A stretch of 64,000 nucleotides of DNA from Clostridium beijerinckii. GTDB lineage: Bacteria > Bacillota > Clostridia > Clostridiales > Clostridiaceae. A model generated the notes under the pieces. The model was given only the letters and a program-made list of their open reading frames with translations. It was not told where the DNA came from and did not search any database. Positions 8,479 through 16,583 of this stretch are shown one piece after another. The position numbers and the translations under genes are program-made. Each line of letters begins with the position of its first letter. The first letter of the stretch is position 1. The stretch spans positions 4,090,001 to 4,154,000 of the forward strand of contig CP029329.1 of assembly GCA_003129525.1 (NCBI GenBank), in the 5' to 3' direction.

Positions 8479-8841
8479 TTATTTTTCTGGTGTTGCAAAA
8501 GTGCCAATTCTGCTAGTATCACCAGGGAATAAATCTAAACTGGCAATCTGAACTGCTGTTTCAGATGATTCTATATCCATTTGAAATTGTTTATCTAGAT
8601 TAATAGGATGGAACCACCCTTTATTTATCATAAGATTAGATATCTCCTCATGCATATTAATTGCATCATCTAATTGCTTTTGCATAAAAGTTCTCACTTC
8701 TGGTGTTGCTACTTCTGTTAATGCAATTGCACAATTTCTTACTGCACTTTTGGCATTCAATAAGAAACCAAGTGACATAGTTGCATCAACAAGTTTAGGC
8801 ATTCCTTCTGCATTTCTTATTTCTAAATAATCTTTAATCAT
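8479..8841 (-). CDS. CotF-like spore coat protein (yraF position)
   Basis: 120 residues with a Coat F domain: TMSLGFLLNAKSAVRNCAIA, QKQLDDAINMHEEISNLMI, then GWFHPINLDKQFQ, and a ~20-residue proline/glycine tail. It is the longer counterpart of 6764-7057. Ribosome site AAAGGAGG. Second gene of the coat/ADH operon. Confidence 0.87.
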   Translation of the reverse strand: MIKDYLEIRNAEGMPKLVDATMSLGFLLNAKSAVRNCAIALTEVATPEVRTFMQKQLDDAINMHEEISNLMINKGWFHPINLDKQFQMDIESSETAVQIASLDLFPGDTSRIGTFATPEK

Positions 8842-8886
8842 ACAATTTGCCTCCTTTGTATTCTTTATACTACCTTTAATAATTAT

Positions 8887-9111
8887 CTAGCTTTTAAATG
8901 TTTCATTCATCTTAGGAGCTTTTTTTAGTAGCTGTTGTAAGCCACTTATATCTATAATAGATTGTTGTACATCCTTTTCTAATAATGCTTTAAGATCTTG
9001 ATCAAAAACCACGCCCTCCATCATTTTAGATGTAGTCATACAAACAGTTTTTAGATTTAACATTTCGTGTACTTGCATTGTTTCATTTGGTGATAGATAT
9101 TTTTGTTCCAT
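8887..9111 (-). CDS. Short CotF-like coat protein (yraG position)
   Basis: 74 residues, paralogue of 7074-7286. First gene of the five-gene operon, with AGGAGGTG ahead of the ATG. The helical LSPNETMQVHEMLNLKTVC block is the family feature. Confidence 0.75.
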   Translation of the reverse strand: MEQKYLSPNETMQVHEMLNLKTVCMTTSKMMEGVVFDQDLKALLEKDVQQSIIDISGLQQLLKKAPKMNETFKS

Positions 9112-9248
9112 AGTTTCACCTCCTGTCTTTTCAATAAAATGTATTCTTCCAATTATGATTTTTAATTATGCAATAATATTTACATGTATATTTTTTAATA
9201 TAATCTTTTTCCACTTTACTTTTTCTCTTATTGTAATCAATTGCAAAT

Positions 9249-10406
9249 TTAATTTCTTTTAAATACTATTTCACCATTTATTATTGTAAGCTCAACTTTA
9301 GATTTTATTTCAAGTGGATTACCATCATATACTACAATATCTGCATCGTAGCCAACTTCTAATTTACCTATTCTCTCTTGGCAATTTAGTATTTCTGAAG
9401 GGTTTATTGTAATAGATTTTATTGCATCTTTAAATGACAGCCCTTGAGCCATAGCAATAGCCGCAACTGTCCTTAAACAATCTATTGAATTATAAGGATG
9501 ATCTGTTATAAGTGCAGTTTTAACACCAGCTTCAAATAATTCCACAATAGATGCATAATTTCTAGCCTTTAATTCCATTTTTATTCTAGGAGTAAGAAGT
9601 GGCCCATATGCTACAGGAATATTTTTTTCTCTTAAATAAGATTTTACTAAATGTGCCTCAGTACCATGTTCAATAACCATTTTACTAATATTAAATTCTT
9701 CGGCAATTCGTACAGCTGTAACTATATCATCTGCTCTATGAGCATGAACTCGTAATGGAATTTCACCTTTTAACAAAGGGATAACTGCTTCTAATCTTAT
9801 ATCTCTTTCTTCAATCTTTTTATTTTCTTTACGAACTATGTAGTCCTCTGTTCTCATGAATAACTCTCTTATTAGTGCTGCACTTCCCATTCTTGTTACT
9901 GGACATTTATCATTAATCCCATAAGTAGCTAAGGGATTTTCTCCAAGAGAAATTTTGAAACCTGCTGGATTCTTTACTATCATTTTATCAATAATTGTTC
10001 CACAAGTTTTTATGGCAACATTTCTTCCTCCAACTACATTATTACTTCCGGGTCCACTCATAACGCAAGTGATACCAGATCTTATAGCATCCTTAAATGA
10101 TATATCAAATGGATTAATGCCATCTATACCATTTAAATGAGGAGTAACTGGATCTGAAGTTTCATTATTATCAGAACCAATCTTTCCAGTACATTCTTCA
10201 ATAATACCAAGATGTGTGTGACAATCAATAAATCCAGGAAATACAAGTTTCTCGTTTAAATCGATAATTTCTGCATCTTCATACTGTTCTGATATACACT
10301 CAGATATTTCTGTTATTTTACCATCCCTTATTGCTATGTCTTTCTTATTATATATATCATTTTTTAGATCATATAAAATTCCATTTTTTATTAAAATCAT
10401 TCTCAA
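9249..10406 (-). CDS. Imidazolonepropionase-like metal-dependent amidohydrolase
   Basis: 385 residues. Amidohydrolase superfamily hydrolase with composite N/C beta-sandwich and TIM barrel. Metal ligands visible: DCHTHLG (~residue 61), RVHAHRADD, IEHGTEAH, and ITDHP with the catalytic Asp. C-terminal GKLEVGYDADIVVYDGNP is the typical end. Substrate not predictable; related proteins include isoaspartyl dipeptidase/imidazolonepropionase-like enzymes of unknown use. Start: TTG 10406 lies 6 nt from GGAGGGAG; an ATG two codons later is the alternative. Confidence 0.8.
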   Translation of the reverse strand: MRMILIKNGILYDLKNDIYNKKDIAIRDGKITEISECISEQYEDAEIIDLNEKLVFPGFIDCHTHLGIIEECTGKIGSDNNETSDPVTPHLNGIDGINPFDISFKDAIRSGITCVMSGPGSNNVVGGRNVAIKTCGTIIDKMIVKNPAGFKISLGENPLATYGINDKCPVTRMGSAALIRELFMRTEDYIVRKENKKIEERDIRLEAVIPLLKGEIPLRVHAHRADDIVTAVRIAEEFNISKMVIEHGTEAHLVKSYLREKNIPVAYGPLLTPRIKMELKARNYASIVELFEAGVKTALITDHPYNSIDCLRTVAAIAMAQGLSFKDAIKSITINPSEILNCQERIGKLEVGYDADIVVYDGNPLEIKSKVELTIINGEIVFKRN

Positions 10407-10517
10407 TGCAATCTCCCTCCTGTATACTTCTAATTTCTAAAATATCAGACAATATATTTAATATAAACAAATCTATGTAAAACATACATTTATATGATAA
10501 AAACAGTCGTATTATAA

Positions 10518-10554
10518 AAATCCACGGATTATATCACATATAATCCGTGGATTT
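10518..10554 (-). terminator. Terminator of the 10588 gene
   Basis: Perfect 16-bp stem 10518-10533 / 10539-10554 with a 5-nt loop, 34 nt past the stop. Confidence 0.75.
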
Positions 10555-10587
10555 CCCATTTTATCAAGAGTAATTTTAAACAAGCAC

Positions 10588-11025
10588 TTATGAAATTTGA
10601 TACTTTGCCATGCTTATATGTTGGCAATATTCAGCACTAAAGTCTGGTATATCCCAATCTATTTCAGATGAATGAAATACTCCCTCATTATGATTATCCT
10701 TTTCTGCGTAATTATCTCCATCTTGTGTTATTGTGACAGGTGTCAAACTACCATACTTTACAGCTACTGGTCCTTTTATAGTTTCGCCATTTCTTTGTAT
10801 AAAAGTTCTATCTTTTGGTATAAATAACCCATCGCATTGCCAATTTTTAGGGATAACTTCACCTTTATGAAGAACATACCATGAATTGTCATAGTTTCCT
10901 CCATCCGTTTCTCTCCTAGGACCATATACAATGAAGGTTTCAGATGTGGAATTTGTTATTAATGCATTATTACCTTTATGTTCTAACTTTTGCTTTGCTG
11001 AATTAGTCATAGTTGCACTTCTCAT
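10588..11025 (-). CDS. Unknown 145-residue protein
   Basis: I do not recognise a family. No signal peptide or membrane segment; acidic, rich in Gly, Asn, Trp and Tyr (YGPRRETDGGNYDNSWYVLH, GDNYAEKDNHNEG), so probably a compact beta-rich soluble protein. Strong ribosome site AAAGGAGG before ATG 11025 and its own terminator. It sits between spore genes, so a sporulation role is possible but is inference only. Confidence 0.7.
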   Translation of the reverse strand: MRSATMTNSAKQKLEHKGNNALITNSTSETFIVYGPRRETDGGNYDNSWYVLHKGEVIPKNWQCDGLFIPKDRTFIQRNGETIKGPVAVKYGSLTPVTITQDGDNYAEKDNHNEGVFHSSEIDWDIPDFSAEYCQHISMAKYQIS

Positions 11026-11181
11026 ATTTATCCTCCTTTGTTTGTTTCTTATACGGCATTATTAATATGCCCAGAATTTAATAAATATTATATGCAATGC
11101 TTAAGTTTATTAATTATTTCTATTAATACACTCTGATAAGAAAGTGAATAAATTAGTTTTTCTAACTTCACATCTTAAGTA

Positions 11182-11331
11182 CTACCATCTGCACCCGCCT
11201 AAACTCATACTTGAATTCTTTCTTCTCTTGATATTTCTTTCTGTTTTATATCCATAAAAATCATTTTCAGCTTTTAATCTTCGTATAATTATATCTTCTA
11301 TAGTTATATCTGCTAGTTCTCTTGGAGTCAT
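11182..11331 (-). CDS. Possible small protein, 49 residues
   Basis: A minus-strand ORF starting MTPRELADITIEDIII and ending SMSLGGCRW. Strongly helical N-half followed by a basic RR/KRRK segment. A GGTG lies about 8 nt upstream of the ATG, weak for this genome. Coding-like codon use and lack of any other explanation for this gap support it, but there is no family match. Confidence 0.4.
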   Translation of the reverse strand: MTPRELADITIEDIIIRRLKAENDFYGYKTERNIKRRKNSSMSLGGCRW

Positions 11332-11606
11332 AGCTTTTCACCATCCCTTTATATTTTCATACTCAAACTTTTTCAAACCTCTAATAGATTTAATTGAATA
11401 GTACCTTTCAGTAAAACAAAAAAACACCCACATCATGAATGTTCTTTTACAATAAAACACACCTAGACTCATAAAAAAATATATAATTTCTGTATATTAT
11501 ATAATAAATTTATGGTAAATTGATTTTTCTAATAAATAAGATTTTTATATTAATTATTTTTAATATTAGATTTCAACTACTAACATTCCTCTAAACATGA
11601 ATCTTA

Positions 11607-11634
11607 AATGCACTAAGACTATGCTTAGTGCATT
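11607..11634 (-). terminator. Terminator of SASP gene 3
   Basis: Stem AATGCACTAAG / CTTAGTGCATT, the same hairpin as after the other two SASP genes. The rest of 11335-11606 is AT-rich with nothing else seen. Confidence 0.75.
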
Positions 11635-11654
11635 TATTATTATTTATGTATTTA

Positions 11655-11864
11655 TTATTTAAGTCCTTGTTCGTAGCTTTCAATCATATGTTTAACCATA
11701 TTACCACCAACACTTCCATTTTGTCTTGAAGAAAGGTTTCCTTTATCTTGATTTTCATAATCGCTTAATCCAACTTCAGATGCAACTTCAGTTTTTAATC
11801 TGTTTAAACCTTGTCTTGCCTCTGGTACTAAAGTTCTGTTACTTCCACTATTATTTGATGACAT
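11655..11864 (-). CDS. Alpha/beta-type small acid-soluble spore protein (copy 3)
   Basis: 69 residues, MSSNNSGSNRTLVPEARQGL..., close to copy 1 but with SDYENQDKG and MVKHMIESYEQ variants. GAGGAGGT precedes ATG 11864; an in-frame TTG six codons upstream precedes the ribosome site and is rejected. It is about 5 kb from the tandem pair and its upstream DNA is only partly similar, so this is an older paralogue. Confidence 0.92.
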   Translation of the reverse strand: MSSNNSGSNRTLVPEARQGLNRLKTEVASEVGLSDYENQDKGNLSSRQNGSVGGNMVKHMIESYEQGLK

Positions 11865-11982
11865 ATAAATCGACCTCCTCAAAATATTTATTATTTATTA
11901 TTGCCGGCAGTAGTATATTAACCATTATTTAAAATTATAATCTATTAAATTGTTAACAAAAGTAGCATTGATAGCTTGTATT

Positions 11983-12085
11983 AGATAACTTTAGATATTT
12001 TCCCTTTGTATCGTATTTTTAGTACTTTATTTATTTATTATATTATTGTACATAAAAATATTGTTACATTCATTTCTCATATAAT
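11983..12085. repeat. Dispersed AT-rich repeat, copy 2
   Basis: Similar to 4397-4495, starting AGATAACTTTAGATAT. It lies in the 428-bp gap upstream of cooS; the function is unknown. Confidence 0.5.
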
Positions 12086-12157
12086 TGAAATAAAAAATAA
12101 TTCTCTCCCTATACCTTACCTATTATGTTAACTCACTCTATAGTATTTTTAAATTTT

Positions 12158-12179
12158 AATATAACAACATTGTTATATT
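12158..12179. promoter_or_regulatory. Perfect palindrome upstream of cooS
   Basis: AATATAACAA (12158-12167), centre CA, TTGTTATATT (12170-12179): exact 10-bp arms 114 bp before the cooS ATG. Likely a dimeric-regulator site; the regulator is not identified. Confidence 0.5.
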
Positions 12180-12292
12180 TATACTACTAAATTATGAAAA
12201 ATGTAATATATAAAATAATATTAATTATTGTGAATATTTAATTTAATTATGGTAAAAGTTAGTGTTGAAGAAATTAAAGGAGTGAAAATTTT

Positions 12293-14212
12293 ATGAGTGA
12301 AACTAAATTAAAAATACCAGAAGGAAGAGTGAGCTATCATGATTCTGTTGAGGAAATGCTAAAAAGAATAAGAGAAGATGGAATGTCTAATGTATTTGAT
12401 AGATATGCTCAACAAGAAAAAATAAGATGTGGCTTTTGTCTCCAAGGATTAAGTTGCCAACTATGTTCAAATGGACCTTGTAGAATAAATGAAAAAACTG
12501 GTCAAGACAAAGGTGTATGCGGAATAGATGCAGATGCTATGGCAATGAGAAACTTTCTTCAAAAGAATATAATGGGGGCTGGTACATACAGTCATCATGC
12601 TTATGAAGCTTTCAGAACATTAAAAGCTACTGGTGAAGGAAAGACTCCATTTAAAATTACTGATGTAAATAAACTTAAGTGGATGTGTGAAAAAGTAGGT
12701 ATAAACAACACTCAAGAAACTAATCAAATGGCAATCCAATTAGCAACATTTCTTGAATCACAACAACATATTGGTGTAGAAAGCGAAAATATTATGGTTG
12801 AAGCCTTTGCTCCAAGAAAAAGAAAGGAGTTATGGAAAAAGTTAAATATATATCCTGCTGGAACTATCCATGAGGAACAAAATTGTGTAGCTAGTTGTCT
12901 TACTAATGTAGATGGAAGCCATGTTTCCATGGCTATGAAAGCACTTAGACTTGGTATAGCTACAATTTACAATACTCAAATAGGGCTTGAAATGGTTCAA
13001 GATATATTATTTGGAACTCCAACTCCACATGAGGTTAATATGGATTTAGGAATTATGGACCCAGATTACGTGAATCTAGTCTTTAATGGACATCAACCTT
13101 GGCCTGGAGTTGCAACATTATTAAGAGCACGAACACCAGAAGTTCAAGCAATGGCAAGAGCTGCAGGTGCAAAAGGTCTTAGAATAGTTGGTTCCATTGA
13201 AACAGGTCAAGAATTACTTCAAAGATTTGAAATGGATGAAGTTTTCGTAGGTCATATGGGAAACTGGATTACTATAGAACCTCTATTAGCTACTGGAACT
13301 GTTGATGTCTTTGCAATGGAAGAAAACTGCTCTCCTCCTGCTATAGATATGTATGCTGAGAAATATCAAATAACTTTGGTATCTGTAAGTACCATAATTG
13401 ATTTACCAGGTCTTAAATATAAAATTCCTTATGAGCCTTCAGAAGTTGATAAAATGGCTGATAAATTAATTGAGCTTGGAATAGAAAACTTTAAGAAGAG
13501 AAAAGAAAGAAAAATTGTACCTTTAGTTCCAAAGAAAATACAAAAAGCTATGGCTGGATTTTCCACAGAGGCTGTTTTAGGTGCTCTTGGAAATAAACTT
13601 GAACCACTAGTAGATGTACTATCTGCTGGAAAAATCAAAGGTATTGTAGCACTTGCAAACTGTTCAACACTCAGAAATGGTCCTCAAGATTGGGTTACAA
13701 TAAACCTTACAAAAGAACTAATAAAAAAAGATATATTAGTTGTAAGTGGTGGCTGCGGAAATCATGCCCTTGAAGTTGCAGGATTATGTACAGTTGAAGC
13801 TGCTAATGAAATGGCTGGAGAAGGTCTTAAAGAAGTATGTAATATGCTAAAAATCCCTCCAGTATTAAGCTTTGGAACTTGTACAGATACAGGAAGAATA
13901 TCTATGCTTGTTACTGCCCTTGCAGATCATTTAGATGTTGATGTATCTGATCTTCCAATAGCTGTTACTGCCCCAGAATGGATGGAACAAAAGGCAACTA
14001 TAGATGGAATTTTTGCATTAGCTTATGGTACATATACTCATTTATCTCCTACACCTTTTATGACAGGAGCACCAAAACTAGTAGAACTTTTAACTGAAAA
14101 GGCTAAAGATGTAACCGGTGGTAATATAGCATTAGGTGATGATCCTATTGAAGTAGCTAATAATATTGAAGCTCATATACTTGGAAAGAGAAAGGCATTA
14201 GGATTAAGTTAG
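12293..14212 (+). CDS. cooS: Anaerobic (Ni-Fe) carbon-monoxide dehydrogenase catalytic subunit
   Basis: 639 residues. Oxidises CO to CO2 at a Ni-Fe-S C-cluster. B-cluster cysteines C55, C58, C63 and C76 are present. The D-cluster region is C46-x2-C49 with Ser54 where many enzymes have the second D-cluster Cys, the pattern reported for Desulfovibrio vulgaris CODH with a [2Fe-2S] cluster. C-cluster candidates H267 (NGHQP), C346, C457, C488 and C530 and the base Lys567 (APEWMEQK) are present. The position of C. hydrogenoformans Cys295 (GICCTG) reads GSIETG, so that ligand appears missing. No cooF, cooC or acetyl-CoA synthase gene adjoins. Ribosome site AAAGGAG; single-gene unit. Confidence 0.92.
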   Translation: MSETKLKIPEGRVSYHDSVEEMLKRIREDGMSNVFDRYAQQEKIRCGFCLQGLSCQLCSNGPCRINEKTGQDKGVCGIDADAMAMRNFLQKNIMGAGTYSHHAYEAFRTLKATGEGKTPFKITDVNKLKWMCEKVGINNTQETNQMAIQLATFLESQQHIGVESENIMVEAFAPRKRKELWKKLNIYPAGTIHEEQNCVASCLTNVDGSHVSMAMKALRLGIATIYNTQIGLEMVQDILFGTPTPHEVNMDLGIMDPDYVNLVFNGHQPWPGVATLLRARTPEVQAMARAAGAKGLRIVGSIETGQELLQRFEMDEVFVGHMGNWITIEPLLATGTVDVFAMEENCSPPAIDMYAEKYQITLVSVSTIIDLPGLKYKIPYEPSEVDKMADKLIELGIENFKKRKERKIVPLVPKKIQKAMAGFSTEAVLGALGNKLEPLVDVLSAGKIKGIVALANCSTLRNGPQDWVTINLTKELIKKDILVVSGGCGNHALEVAGLCTVEAANEMAGEGLKEVCNMLKIPPVLSFGTCTDTGRISMLVTALADHLDVDVSDLPIAVTAPEWMEQKATIDGIFALAYGTYTHLSPTPFMTGAPKLVELLTEKAKDVTGGNIALGDDPIEVANNIEAHILGKRKALGLS

Positions 14213-14333
14213 CATTAAATTCACATATATTTATTAACCACTTTTTCATTTCACTCTGTCAACTTATATGAAATATTTCCTTATATTAATTAAACTACCT
14301 TATTATGAATATGTTAAATGATTACAAAAACAT

Positions 14334-14364
14334 TAATGGCTTAACCTTTACAGTTAAGCCATTA
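14334..14364 (+). terminator. Terminator of cooS
   Basis: 12-bp stem TAATGGCTTAAC / GTTAAGCCATTA with a 7-nt loop. Confidence 0.7.
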
Positions 14365-14415
14365 TATTCGTTGCATTGATACTCCCACTCCCAGCGATAA
14401 TTACAGGCATAAATA

Positions 14416-14445
14416 AAACCAGGGCTTATTCTTAAACCCTGGTTT
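14416..14445 (-). terminator. Terminator of the permease / micro-ORF unit
   Basis: Stem AAACCAGGG / CCCTGGTTT, 12-nt loop, downstream of the 15-codon ORF on the minus strand. Confidence 0.65.
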
Positions 14446-14481
14446 CATGTGAAAATAAGTGTAATTATGGGGATTTAAAAG

Positions 14482-14529
14482 TTATTTTTGGAGTAATCCC
14501 CAATAATCATCTTCAAAATCGTTTCCCAT
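14482..14529 (-). CDS. Possible 15-residue peptide MGNDFEDDYWGLLQK
   Basis: A good ribosome site (AGAGGTGA) lies 5-6 nt before an ATG that opens 15 codons and then TAA. It is 58 nt after the permease stop and before that unit's terminator, so it is probably co-transcribed. The peptide is acidic and aromatic. It could be a real micro-protein or the stub of a lost gene. Confidence 0.45.
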   Translation of the reverse strand: MGNDFEDDYWGLLQK

Positions 14530-14587
14530 GACAATCACCTCTTTCAGGTATTATTATGTGCAGTATTAAATTAAATATACATCAAGT

Positions 14588-15988
14588 TTAAACCTGTGCA
14601 AAATTTTCTTCAATATTTTCTTCATTTTTCTTTTTTGACTTAATTATTTTATAAATACCCCCAAGCATTATAAACCATACTGGTGTTACAAATAGGGCTA
14701 CACGAGTTTCATTATTAAGTGCCAATGTAACTATAACAAAACCCAGAAATGCTAGAATTATATAATTAATGATTGGGTAAAATGGCATTTTAAATTTGCT
14801 CGAAGCTGCAAGTTCAGGATTAGTTTTGCGATATTTCAAATGGCAAATAACTATAATTGCCCAAATGAAGATAAAGCAAAATGTTGAGATACTTGTAATA
14901 AGTACAAATACCCCTTCTGGCATAATAAAGTTTAAAATAACTGAAATCAAAATAACTGTTGCCGATAGCATTGTAGCATTAGCAGGTACTTGATTTGAAG
15001 TTAATTTTTTCATTGATTCAGGTGCATTATTTTCTTTAGCAAGAGAATAAACCATACGGCTTGTGCTAAAGATACCGCTGTTACAAGCAGATGCAGCTGA
15101 TGTTAATACAACGAAATTTACAATACTTGCTGCTGCTGCAATTCCCACTGTAGCAAATACCTGCACAAATGGGCTTTTTTCTGGATTAATTGAATTCCAT
15201 GGATATATACTCATAATAACAAGTAGTGCTCCAATATAGAAAATAATAATTCTAATTGGAATATTGTTAATAGCCTTTGGAATAACACGTTCTGGATCTT
15301 CAGTTTCACCAGCTGTTAAACCGACTAATTCAATTCCTGTAAAAGCAAATACAACCATTTGGAATGAAAGAATAAAACCGCTTGCCCCATTTGGGAACCA
15401 GCCACCATGACTCCAAAGGTTTGTAAAACTAGATGCACCAGCATCTGTAGAAAATCCTTTAATAATCATAAATGTACCAATTATAATTAGTGCCATAATT
15501 GCAACAACTTTAATTAAAGCAAACCAAAATTCCATTTCACCAAATAACTTTACTGTGGTAAGATTCATGATTAATAAAATTACAAGAGCTATAAGGCTCG
15601 GAACCCATTGAGCTATATTGGGAAACCAGTATTGTACATAAAGCCCAGCTGCCGTTAAGTCAGCCATAGCAAGTGAAATCCAGCAGAACCAATAGGTCCA
15701 TCCAGTAATAAATGCTGCTCTTTCTCCAAAATAATCATATACAAAGTCTACAAATGAATGATAATTTAAATTAGAAAGTAATAATTCCCCAAGGGCACGC
15801 ATAATAAAAAAGCAAATTATCCCTGTTATCATATAGGCAAATAAAATAGATGGACCAGCCAAATGAATAGACCTGCCCGAACCAAGGAATAATCCAGTGC
15901 CAATTGCACCTCCAATTGCGAGTAATTGGACATGCCGATTTTTTAGTCCTCTTGATAAGTTTTGATTTTTTGATGTTGATTGTTCCAT
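14588..15988 (-). CDS. CycA-like amino-acid permease, probably glycine/D-amino acids
   Basis: 466 residues, APC superfamily (amino-acid transporter family), about 12 membrane helices. Family marks: RGLKNRHVQLLAIGGAIGTGLFLGSG in the first helix region, GFILSFQMVVFAFTGIELVGLTAGE, and PERVIPKAINNIPIR. Closest reading is the D-Ala/D-Ser/glycine permease type. The upstream tandem glycine riboswitch independently points to glycine as substrate. Start ATG 15988 follows GGAGGGA. A hairpin with arms AAAAGGC/GCCTTTT (about 16013-16040) lies between aptamer and start and may be the expression platform. Confidence 0.9.
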   Translation of the reverse strand: MEQSTSKNQNLSRGLKNRHVQLLAIGGAIGTGLFLGSGRSIHLAGPSILFAYMITGIICFFIMRALGELLLSNLNYHSFVDFVYDYFGERAAFITGWTYWFCWISLAMADLTAAGLYVQYWFPNIAQWVPSLIALVILLIMNLTTVKLFGEMEFWFALIKVVAIMALIIIGTFMIIKGFSTDAGASSFTNLWSHGGWFPNGASGFILSFQMVVFAFTGIELVGLTAGETEDPERVIPKAINNIPIRIIIFYIGALLVIMSIYPWNSINPEKSPFVQVFATVGIAAAASIVNFVVLTSAASACNSGIFSTSRMVYSLAKENNAPESMKKLTSNQVPANATMLSATVILISVILNFIMPEGVFVLITSISTFCFIFIWAIIVICHLKYRKTNPELAASSKFKMPFYPIINYIILAFLGFVIVTLALNNETRVALFVTPVWFIMLGGIYKIIKSKKKNEENIEENFAQV

Positions 15989-16135
15989 TTTATCCCTCCA
16001 TCTTAGTTAAAAGGCATGTACTTAAAAAGCGCCTTTTACTATATAAGTATTTTGTGATCGGAGATACAAATGGGAATAGATAAGATCTAAATGAAGTAAT
16101 TAATGATATATTACTTTTGTAAGATATGTTATCTT

Positions 16136-16301
16136 TCCCTGTCCTTTTACCTGAGAGTTTCACTTTGCAGCTTTCTCCTTCGGTGCTCTATATAAGAGTC
16201 TCTCCAAGGTTTCATCCAATAGCGGTCATCTCTAATTAATTAGGTACCTGAAAGATTTACTTCTTCGGTGAATAGCCATAGCCATTACTCTCCCACTATC
16301 T
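16136..16301 (-). promoter_or_regulatory. Tandem glycine riboswitch (gcvT motif)
   Basis: On the minus strand two copies of the glycine aptamer core follow each other: GGGAGAG...CACCGAAGAAGTAAA...CTTTCAGGTA, then GGAGAGAC...GCACCGAAGGAGAAA...CTCTCAGGTAAAAGGACAG. The order (two aptamers, then one expression platform ahead of a permease) is the classic layout for sensing glycine. Whether glycine switches this permease on or off cannot be decided from the sequence. Apart from this element, 15989-16583 holds no other gene. Confidence 0.93.
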
Positions 16302-16583
16302 TCATCTGAACTTTTAAATTTTATCTTTAAAATATTAAGTTTTACCTTCATATTTTAATATATTTTTAATAAAGTTGCAATATTTTTCTCATTTTAATAA
16401 AAACCCGAAAATGTTTTATCATAATCACTCAAACCTTTTATAGTTGATCCAATTTAATAAATCTTCTATTTTAATCATTTATCCAATTTAAATATTAAAA
16501 CGCCCATACCTTGATAGATATGATCGCTTATATTATTTTTCATAAATTTTTACCAAGTCAGCAATATTAAACTTTTCCATTGA

